From positions 993,501-1,057,500 of the forward strand of contig JAPFBL010000008.1 in assembly GCA_026182355.1 (NCBI GenBank): DNA of 64,000 nt. The letters are read 5' to 3'. Below are positions 56,097 to 64,000 of this stretch, in pieces. How positions within the stretch are numbered: position 1 is the first letter of the stretch; the number at the start of each line of letters is the position of its first letter. The stretch is from Hermatobates lingyangjiaoensis. Lineage: Eukaryota; Arthropoda; Insecta; Hemiptera; Hermatobatidae. The notes under the pieces were generated by a model that was not told where the DNA came from, searched no databases, and was given only the letters and a program-made list of their open reading frames with translations. A program made the translations under genes and the position numbers.

Positions 56097-56277
56097 ATAT
56101 ATTTGAGGAGCAGACCATCTTTTAAATATTGAAAGCATTCAAGCATTCTTTATTCTCTTCCCTGCCTGTAGCAGTCCCTAATCAGGAAATTGGAAAAGTA
56201 TCTAGAAAATACGAAGGAATAAAAGTAGACAAACAATTTAATGAAATATATAATATATATATACGTGTACATATATA

Positions 56278-56480
56278 AAAAGATTTCACATAAACACGTG
56301 AAATAATAATCAATAATCAAACCACAATATGAAAAGGGAAAAAAGGGTAAGATCTTTCAACCCTAATAAGCGGTCTTCGTCAGAGTCAGTTAGGTTTTTG
56401 ACTCTGACGAAGACAGCTTATTACGGTTGAAAGATCTTAGTCTTTTTTCCCCTTTCATATTGTGGTTTGATCATTGATGT
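56278..56480. repeat. Fold-back family F1, complete
   Basis: Both arms with centre GAGTCAGTTAGG. The outer right end lacks the final TTTCACGTGTTT segment. Substitutions in one arm (CCCTAATAAG) keep partial pairing with TTATTACGG. Confidence 0.8.
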
Positions 56481-56489
56481 ATATATAGT

Positions 56490-56491
56490 TA

Positions 56492-56534
<43 letters not shown>
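56490..56534. repeat. (TA)n microsatellite
   Basis: TA tract between F1 and F4. Confidence 0.9.
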
Positions 56535-56536
<2 letters not shown>

Positions 56537-56768
56537 TAAAATTCGAAAGAACGATCCAAACTGGACGCAAATCAACTCAAAAACGAAGAAAAGCAACACA
56601 CAGAGAAAGAGACACACTTACAACTCAAATTTTTCGATAATCCGTCTTTAGGAGAAAAGAGAATGGGCGCTCATTCTCTTTTCTCCTAACGACGGATCAT
56701 CGGAAAATTTGAGTTGTAAGTGTGTCTCTTTCTCTGTGTGTTGCTTTTCTTCGTTTTTGAGTTGATAT
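56535..56768. repeat. Fold-back family F4 palindrome
   Basis: Arms from CAACTCAAAAACGAAG (56573) to CTTCGTTTTTGAGTTG (56766), near-perfect around GGGCGCTC. The right arm has CTAACGA, C, GGATCATCGG, AAAATTTGAG. A unique left extension ATTCGAAAGAACGATCC also occurs at about 59015. Confidence 0.82.
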
Positions 56769-56890
56769 ATATATTGAAAACAGAAAGAAAGACGAATGAA
56801 AATGACTAGACACTATGACTGACTTTTAATATTTGAACCATCTTAATGGTTGTCCTCAGGGTAAAAAGTGGTTCAGCGATGAGACAAGAG
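56769..56890 (-). repeat. F8 arm
   Basis: On the minus strand CCCTGAGGA, C, AACCAT, loop, ATGGTT, CAAATATT. The GAAA box is mutated to CAAA. Single arm. Confidence 0.4.
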
Positions 56891-57185
56891 TCTGATATTC
56901 GCTCTCATGATATTTTGCTGGGGTGACAAGAACATACGATATGCTGGTGTATTGAATTTTGAGTTCCTTATGTCAAGTAGAACTCCATAAGAGCATCATA
57001 CGTCGTATATCGAAAAACTCTTATGACGATTCAGTCATACATCGAGGTATCAAATACTACTAATCAACAACCTTCAAGTACATTAAAAATAGTTTTATAA
57101 CTTTTTACTCATCTATAAAAACAAATACTTCTATCTTGTAGAAAGTAATATTCAAATTTTATCTCCGAAATATATACTTTACACT
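56891..57185. other. No gene seen
   Basis: No supported feature. Confidence 0.35.
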
Positions 57186-57310
57186 ATTTTTCTTTAAGAA
57201 GGTTTCGTCCAGTGCCAAACAATTCTCAAAAAAAAAACCTTTAAGCTAACGTTTCGGTTATATTTCTAGATACCTTCAGTATTTACTGCATCTGTACCAA
57301 ATTACATAAC
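57186..57310 (-). repeat. F9 arm
   Basis: GGTTTCGTCCAGTGCCAAAC, CAATTCTCAAA, AACGTTTCGGTTATATTTC and ACCTTCAG follow the F9 order of 5628-5730. The stem has changed on both sides (GGT...ACC), as expected for a compensated pair. Confidence 0.55.
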
Positions 57311-57730
57311 TCGAACAAATAAATTGCTTTTTTTTATGGTATTTATATAGTTACATTAGTATTTTGGTATTTTTCATTCGCTCAAAGAATTACTTTATTT
57401 ATTTATTAGACTTCATTTATTGCTAAACATAGTAAAAAAGACGGATACTCATAACCAAGTGAAATATATAGTTTCATAATAATAGTTAAACAACATGATG
57501 TTGTCTCTAGTTTCTTTTTCGATGTAGTTTTCATGATTTATTTTTACTTTTCCTGAGTTGTCAAAATGTCATACAGACTGTTTGTAAAAATGTCGCTAAA
57601 CGAAGTATGTAGTTCATTAGAATACGAACTAACAATGTAGAGTCCTTCAGTAAATGACAAATACCAAGATAATAATGCATATCCAAATAAATAATGTAAG
57701 TTATTTTTTCAAGTTATGGCGATTAATTTT
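57311..57730. other. No gene seen
   Basis: AT-rich intergenic DNA. Confidence 0.35.
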
Positions 57731-58060
57731 GTATTGATGTAGCTCTGAAGACAGTCCTTGCTTGGTCTCACCTCCCGAACAACCACCCCAGCAGAGCAGA
57801 TGTAACCTCAAGAAGAACAACAAGTGTTTGAAACGCGTTGTTTAGTTTCTTGTAATCAATTTTTTTGGATGGAAACTTAATACTTTTCCTAACATGAGTA
57901 AATACCAGACTATAACAGATTGCGCAGATGAAATACATGTCTCTATAAAATATGGACGTTGGCTTAATGGTATTTATTGTTATGATTGTTTGACGCTGGA
58001 CCAAACATCTTTAATTCAAAATTGTATAAAAAGGAATATAACCATGTTCAAAGGACACAG
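57731..58060 (+). repeat. Fold-back remnant F14 with F9-like end
   Basis: CCTCAAGAAGAACAACAAG, TGTTTGAAACGCGTTG has the shared core (box CTCAAGA). Downstream, TTTGACGCTGGACCAAAC at about 57990 resembles the F9 right end. Confidence 0.4.
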
Positions 58061-58140
58061 GATTTCTGCTAATTCATCCCTATTGCTATAGTTAAAGTAT
58101 GTCATCAGGGATGAATGAAAAATATAAAAAAGCAATCATT
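58061..58140. other. No feature
   Basis: Short AT-rich interval. Confidence 0.3.
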
Positions 58141-58164
58141 TTTAATTACGTAATCATAATTACG

Positions 58165-58270
58165 TGTTTCATAATAATTGAAATAATCAAATACGTATTT
58201 GATTGTTTCATAATAATTGAAATAATCAAATACGTATTTCATAATAATTAAAGTAATCAAAATTACGTAT
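58165..58270. repeat. Tandem repeat, about 31-40 bp unit x3
   Basis: TTTCATAATAATTGAAATAA, TCAAATACGTATT recurs three times with small changes; the unit is nearly palindromic around ACGT. Confidence 0.75.
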
Positions 58271-58704
58271 TATTTTTTGATGATTTTTTAACTTGTACCT
58301 TGTTAATTACCTACTGGTAAGGAGGCCGAGGCAGGTTATAACAACAGGTGACTCATATTCCATTAACAGTTCAGATGCATAGTACTAAAAGTGACTTGCG
58401 TGTCGCTGCTGAATCACCTCCGCCCACACTAAATATAACAGTCACCCCTCCTTGTGCTAAAGCTCAGGATTGTGCTGATAAAGACAAAGTCAGGGTCAAA
58501 TGTCTTCAAGGAAAACAAAACATTCTATTCCTCTCTTCGTCATAAGCCCACACAAAAAAGAGGTGAGAAGATATTTATTTTGTTTCCTCTTTCAATTCAT
58601 CATATTCAATAGTGGAAACAGTTTTCACTCACACTTCTTTATAAGGTTCTTAGCATTACATAGGTTATATACATATAACAACTCTAATAATATATCAAAA
58701 GTTT
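58271..58704. other. No certain gene
   Basis: A 65-residue plus-strand frame (58348-58545), less AT-rich than its surroundings, has no recognisable domain. Confidence 0.25.
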
Positions 58705-58796
58705 GATAGAATAAGTGTATTATATAATCGGGATTCGGTTCATTTACCAGGTCATTTTTCAATCTAGAAAATTTACCAAACCCGATTACATAGTGC

Positions 58797-58797
<1 letters not shown>
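58705..58797. repeat. F2 outer ends, internally deleted
   Basis: ATAATCGGGATTCGGTTCAT and ACCAAACCCGATTACATAGT are the two outer termini of the 24.2-kb F2 palindrome with everything inside lost. Confidence 0.6.

Positions 58798-58838
<41 letters not shown>
58798..58838. repeat. (TA)n microsatellite
   Basis: TA tract. Confidence 0.9.
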
Positions 58839-58841
<3 letters not shown>

Positions 58842-58995
58842 ACGGTCGGTTGCCGGGACGGTTTCCTACCGTTGTGTTTCCGGCGTGCTTGGTCGCCCTT
58901 TCTCTCTTTTCTCCTGAAGACGGATCATCCGAAAATTTGAGTTTGTAAGTGTGTCTCTTTCTCTGTGTGTTGCTTTTCTTCGTTTGTAAACTGAT
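58839..58995 (+). repeat. Fold-back family F4 arm
   Basis: GCTTGGTCGCCC, TTTTCTCCTGAAGACGGATC, ATCCGAAAATTTGAG and a TCTCTTTCTCTGTGTGTTGC tail. CTGAAGA, C, GGA, TCA, TCC, GAAA is the shared core. Confidence 0.75.
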
Positions 58996-59009
58996 ATATA
59001 TATATATAT

Positions 59010-59215
59010 AACTTAAAATTCGAAAAAACGATCCAAACTGGACGCAAATTAGCTCAAAAACGAAGAAAAGCAGCACACAGAGAACGAGACACACTTATAA
59101 ACTCAAATTTTCGATGATCCCGTCTTCAGGAGAAAAGAGAATGGGCGACCAAGCACGCCAGAAAATGGTTTCCTGCTGTTGTGTTTTGAGTTTGGCAGGA
59201 AACTCAAGTTAACAC
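59010..59215 (-). repeat. Fold-back family F4 arm, inverted
   Basis: Opposite orientation to the arm at 58839-58995: CAGCACACAGAGAACGAGAC, CTCAAATTTTCGATGATCC, CGTCTTCAGGAG, GGGCGACCAAGCACGCC. The two arms and the TA tract between them form a loose palindrome. Confidence 0.7.
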
Positions 59216-59270
59216 GTAGGCCAATATATATATATGTAGTATATATATATATATATATACTACAATATAG

Positions 59271-59412
59271 AAAGATTTCACATAAACACGTGAAATAACA
59301 ATCAATGATCAAACCACAATAAGAAAATGGGAAAAGAAGACTAAGATCTTTCAACCGTAACAAGCGGTCTTCGTCAGAGTCAAAAACCCAACTGAACACT
59401 AGATGCAGAAAA
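59271..59412 (-). repeat. Fold-back family F1, left arm only
   Basis: Complete left arm through CAAAAACCCAACTGAACAC, TAGATGCAGAAAACA, then unrelated sequence. Confidence 0.78.
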
Positions 59413-59918
59413 CATCTGGTGAGGAGTTGAGAAGAGTGGGAGGGAAGAGTAGTATTTTAAAAGGGTGAAAGCGCAAAAAAGGACTAATGTCCAGAAAGGG
59501 ATGTTTGGGGAAACAAATGAGTACAGTAAGAAAGTGTAAAAGACTATCCGCTAGCTGTCAACCCTCTTAGAAGAGGCTATTGCCCTCGTAACGACAAGTT
59601 GACTCTTGGAAGGTTATAGGTAGATTACATTGATTGTAGGTCAAAAGGGTAATGCTGAATACACATATAATTCTTTTTTTGCATTTGCCTGCTGTGTATT
59701 TTTATTTTGGTAGTCAGTTTTAAGTCAACGGATTTTTTTTTTTAACAGAAATGGTATACTCATGCAAACATGAGTTGTATGAGCTACTAAATTTATTGTT
59801 ATTTTCAATTTTTATGTCTCCAAGAACCTTTTTATTAGTAGTTAATTAGATATGGACAGCGATAATATGGCTTATGGCGATAATATCTCCAAGGAGGTGC
59901 GATTAAAAAAAAATTGTT
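59413..59918. other. No gene seen
   Basis: A less AT-rich start (59420-59620) then AT-rich sequence. No recognisable feature. Confidence 0.35.
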
Positions 59919-60173
59919 ATGACACATAATTTATTTAAATATCATGAATCATCCAAACGTACTATAGAAGCCATTAAATCAAAAATACTTAGAAAACTCT
60001 TACATCTTTTGTTTTACGTTCCAAATATAATCATTCACCGTGATCCTAATGTCCCCTTCGTTTGCGACTGTGCAAAAGACCGCTACAAACTATTCCACAG
60101 TAAACTCTCAACTCATCTAAACCGACTTACTCAAAATCTTGCCTTACTGCTAATCCCCCCAAAGGCGGCTTAA
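59919..60173 (+). pseudogene. Jockey-like LINE ORF2 C-terminal relic
   Basis: The 84-residue frame reads ILRKLLHLLFYVPNIIIHRD, then VPFVCDCAKDRYKLFHSKLS, THLNRLTQNLALLL. This is the pattern LRK.L.APWYV.N..IHRDL.IP.V.......Y...L..H.N.LA..L of Jockey-clade LINE C-termini. It is a different sequence from the relic at 16.1 kb. The RT and endonuclease are missing, so it is a 5'-truncated copy. Confidence 0.7.
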
Positions 60174-62160
60174 ACGGCAATGGTCACGTCACCTCCTGTC
60201 TTAATAAAGGTTAAACATAGTTAGGACTCCCACAATGGGTGTCCACCCGATTTCCGCTACAAAATCAAACAGTTAAAGGGCAAATCCTGAAGCATAATTA
60301 TAGCTAAATATATAAAATTGTAGTCGGAGTAACCACAAAAACAAAAACAAAATATATTTATATTGTTTTTATTCAGCTTTAAAATTTCCAAAATGCTATG
60401 ATGTTTATGAAATATTCTTTTTTAAGTCTATTAAGAAGCAGAAGACATGTTGATATGAATCTCTTAAGATAGGAGAAATACAACTAGCCATTAATGACGG
60501 AGGATATCAAGTAACCGAGCTTAAGAAAGTCTTCCATTGTAGGAGCTATCCCATTATAAGATAAGAACAACACAGTAATGATCAGCAGGTTTCTATTATG
60601 AGTAAAAACTGATAAATCCAGGCATTTTTCTTAAAACCCATCAACGAAATTATATTAATTGTGTAAGGCGAGATTATTTAACATTGCACGTTAAAAAACT
60701 TATCTACCCTAGTGAAACTGTTTACAAATTAGATACTTTGTACAATTCTTAATATAATAATAATTCTTCGTAATTTTCGTTCTTCACTGGTCCTGCTTCG
60801 GATTGAGCTCATTATAGACTTAATCAATGGCTATGTTCATAACATTTATTAGGTCAGTTGATTGTATTATTACTCGCTGTAAACAGATGGTGCTAGAAGT
60901 AGATGTGTACAGGAGGTATGAACCAGTCAAGATGGTAGTATGAAGATATGTGTGAGTATGAAAAATAGTGTTGGCAACACTGACTACCTAAACATATCCA
61001 GCAGGAATGTTCCGAAAGCGGTCAAGAAGAGAAGAAATTTTACAAAGAATTACAAGGTTATCTGCTGGCAAAAAATATCTAGTGTGAGTCACGACTCCAT
61101 TTCTTAAAAAATAAATTATTAAAAAAAAAATAATCATTCTTGTGCTTAATCTTCACCGAAAATTTTTCATCAGGATAAGTACCACTTATATTAATACCAA
61201 TAGCAATACTATATTAAGATAATCATCGAAATAAAAAAAAAAAATTTCATTAAATTGAGTTAATGATCAGGAATTCATAAATCTTTTCTCATTTGTCATC
61301 AGGAGCGTTGGTGGCAGCATTGACGATTAGGTTTTTGATTTTGGCAGCACTGTATTTACCAGCAGAACTTATGATTTCTGTCTATTACTTCAATCAATTA
61401 AGATCCAGTTCAATATTTATTAACTTTCTCATCTTCTCTGACTTTTCTTCAATTTCTGTTTAACTTAAACATGCCCTTTAAAAGTTGATTTATCGCTACA
61501 CTTCAGAACCAGTTTTCTAAACTTATATCTTTAAAGTTAGTATAATTGCTGCTTACATTGCACTGAATACATATGATTTATCAAAATAAAAACTCATTCC
61601 AATAAAATTGTCATAAGCAAATTTCTACTAAATTAGAAAAACCTAATTTTTTTTCAGGTAAATTACCCCTTAATGAAATACAGTATAGGGATCGAAGCTT
61701 GTATTTCCATTTCAGGGTTAACAGTTTTTTAGATAATAATTTTTTTTTAGGGAAAATCTGTCAGTTTTGTATTATAACAGAAAATTTGTGAAACCTATTT
61801 TATTTGTCTCATGCGATCTCAAAATGTGTACTTCCGTTGGAAACTCGAATCAAAATTTTGACCTAAATGCAATATTTGCACACCTCTTATAACTTATACT
61901 ATAAGAGCACGCAAGCCTCTGGCTACCCTGACTCCAATTTTTGAAATTAAATAATAATTTTCTTTTATTTAACATTATTCAGGTAATAAGTAACATATAC
62001 GAGTATTATCATTTCAGGCCTTTATCTCCACGGAAAATGGGTGAACAAACAAAAAAACAAATTCACGTACTTTATATATAGAGATACTGGTAAATGGAAG
62101 CACAGATAATGAAGGAAAGTTGCTGGTATAGCAGGCGCGGCTAGTGCTGCCAGCCTTTGA
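60174..62160. other. AT-rich intergenic, no gene seen
   Basis: No recognisable gene, RNA or dispersed repeat. Confidence 0.4.
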
Positions 62161-62458
62161 CGTTAGGTTAGGTTAAGTTGCAGCGGCAGTCCCACAAGGG
62201 AACATACATGGCCCGAATATTGACTTTTTGTGACACCACAAACTGAACATTTTTAATTGTAAACATCAAATTTTTCCTAATTTTAATATTTTTGAAATGG
62301 GAATGTTTAACGAATACAGACATCGTACAGACTCGGAACCGACGGTTTAACGTTCCTTTTTTTCACTTCCCGCGTGATTAAATCGCGGCCACAGTGGATA
62401 TCGAACCCCGGATCTACCAGTCTAGAGCCGAGCACGTAAGCCACTAGGCCCCAGCCTT
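62161..62458 (-). mobile_element. tRNA-derived SINE, full length
   Basis: Plus-strand order: tail GTTAGGTTAGGTTAAG, GCAGTCCCACAAGGGAAC, GTGACACCAC, CAGACATCGTACAGACTCGG, CCCGCGTGATTAAATCG, then GGATATCGAACCCCGG (inverse B box GGTTCGATATCC, the best in the window), TACCAGTCTAGAG and CCACTAGGCCCC (inverse A box). Confidence 0.87.
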
Positions 62459-63629
62459 CCAAGTTATAAGAAAGTATGCTTATATGAAAAATAAAATGAA
62501 AATATAACAACTAATTGGTAACACTAAATTCATACATCTAAATACATCCAGCAGTTTCTTAATGCTGGGCACATTACAAAACCGCTTGAGTAACAAATCA
62601 AGACATATTTCTAATAAAGATCAATTTATATTATTACAATTAATATTATTACACTCATCCTGCCTAAACTAGATTGCCTTCCCGTAACTAAACAGAAATT
62701 AAGAACAAATTTTTAGTAACTAACAGTACAACTTTTTAATTTATAATAATCATTAAAAATTTCTTTTTAAGATTTTTATACACTTCTATATGTTTCCAGG
62801 TCCCCTGAAGAGATATTGAACTTTTTTTTTTAATGATGTCTTGTCTATGACTGAGGGGTGTTAATAAAAACTATGAACACTGTAAGGTCACATAGTTTTG
62901 ACATTATGACAGATACATAATTGTTGAAAACTACCCTGTTATTTTACGTAATATTGAAGTATGGGTAAAGTGCTTTAAGTTTAAACGAATACTCATTTTT
63001 TCCCAATCTTCTAGTCATTTTCAAAAAGTCGACTTCATACTTGGAATATCTTAATATGATTACGAAGGTATAAACTTAATGACTGTTGGTATACTATAAG
63101 AGTCTATATAGCGTTTAAAGAACAACTATTAAATTCTACCTGGTTACTTACTGGATTTATTTATCTTGATTATATTAAAATGCATAATCTATGTATATAA
63201 TTTATTACAATTAATTATTTTATACTAGAATAATAACCAATTAAAATAATTCACATATGAAGATTGCATGAAATATAGATGTATTTGTACATCTCCTAAC
63301 TGATTTCTATCAGATTACATATATTATCAGATTTATTTATCTCATGATTCGATTAATAAAATATTTGAATTGAGTATTATAAATCGTATTAATTTGTTAT
63401 CGTTATTTGTTTAATTTAATTGTTTCTCAAGTTACTTGTTACTTTTTATTTTTTGAATTATTTAGAAGCATCTTATCTCTCAAGCGTACAATTAAAGAAA
63501 CAAGTAAATTATATTTTCATGGTAATTAGCAAAATAAAATAGCCACATTCAAATAAATCAATTAAAATGATTGTTAATTATTTTGGTAAATTATGAATGA
63601 TAAAATATGTAAATTATTAATAAACATGT
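62459..63629. other. AT-rich intergenic, no gene seen
   Basis: No supported feature. Confidence 0.4.
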
Positions 63630-63925
63630 GGCAACGTGCTCGCCTCTGGACTGGTAGATCCAGAGTTCACAATATTCATTCTAGCCCTCGATTTCTTCAC
63701 GCGGTAAGTGAAAAACAAATTTGAAATCGTGTTAAACCTTAATCTTTAATCGTTTGAGAGTGTTAAGACGTCGATCTCAAGCCTGCACGATGTCAGGTAC
63801 TCAATAATGTTATCTAAGCTATGAGTTGGGCAAAATTTAGGACTTCTTATTTAGAATGTTCATTGAATGGTATCAAAAAGTGCCAATATTCGACTGCCTG
63901 TCGTGTTACTGCCATTGTAAACTAA
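63630..63925 (+). mobile_element. tRNA-derived SINE, A box lost
   Basis: CAACGTGCTCGCCTCTGGAC, TGGTAGATCCAGAGTTCAC, CCCTCGATTTCTTCACGCGG, CACGATGTCAGGTACTC and TTCATTGAATGGTATC follow the family order. The first about 15 bp of the head are missing. Confidence 0.75.
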
Positions 63926-64000
63926 CCGAATCTTAAGCTGAGTGTAGACCAATCGAGACTTATTGATTATTTTTTGCTTTCATGAACTTATTTATGGCTA

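Overview
The window is AT-rich non-coding DNA of an invertebrate animal genome, filled with transposable-element debris. I found no host protein-coding gene, no rRNA or tRNA gene that looks functional, and nothing bacterial. The organism cannot be named from sequence alone. Penelope-like elements (PLEs), Jockey-like LINE relics, tRNA-derived SINEs ending in AACCT repeats, hAT remnants and abundant (TA)n fit an arthropod (the SINE tail resembles the arthropod TTAGG telomere unit), but a mollusc or other invertebrate is not excluded.

Layout. 0-9.5 kb: short-repeat debris, one clean non-autonomous hAT with 8-bp target duplications (1894-2464), a decayed PLE GIY-YIG fragment (about 3140-3275), a LINE C-terminal relic (about 5112-5336) and SINE fragments. 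9.5-13.4 kb: a 5'-truncated PLE (PLE-A) between 260-bp inverted arms, followed by several fold-back (palindromic) repeats. 13.5-23 kb: tRNA-SINE copies, a Jockey-like LINE end at 16.1 kb, and a GC-richer unidentified block at 22.3 kb. 23.7-30 kb: a third PLE relic, more fold-back repeats, and a 154-bp/39-bp minisatellite interrupted by a second hAT. 31.6-44.8 kb: an inverted-repeat-bounded composite element, then a 12-kb head-to-tail array of a second PLE (PLE-B: reverse transcriptase plus GIY-YIG endonuclease, all minus strand) capped at the right by an inverted partial copy. Parts of this array look corrupted by assembly error. 45-51.9 kb: fold-back repeats, a diverged PLE-B relative and a SINE. 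51.9-53.8 kb: a minisatellite with about 207-bp higher-order periodicity. 54.5-55.8 kb: head-to-tail degenerate 5S rRNA-derived units enclosed by a 127-bp inverted repeat. 55.9-60.2 kb: more fold-back repeats and a second Jockey-like LINE end. 60.2-64 kb: unremarkable AT-rich DNA with two SINEs.

The observation that ties the window together is that the termini of PLE-B and of about ten otherwise unrelated fold-back repeat families share one small RNA-like architecture: CUGANGA, one extra base, a 3-6 bp stem with a short loop, then GAAA (often GAAACGUU). That is the order of the hammerhead-ribozyme core reported from PLE terminal repeats, but with a consistent one-base insertion after the CUGANGA box. 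The fold-back families sit mostly in (TA)n tracts and are plausibly non-autonomous PLE terminal repeats mobilised by elements such as PLE-A and PLE-B.
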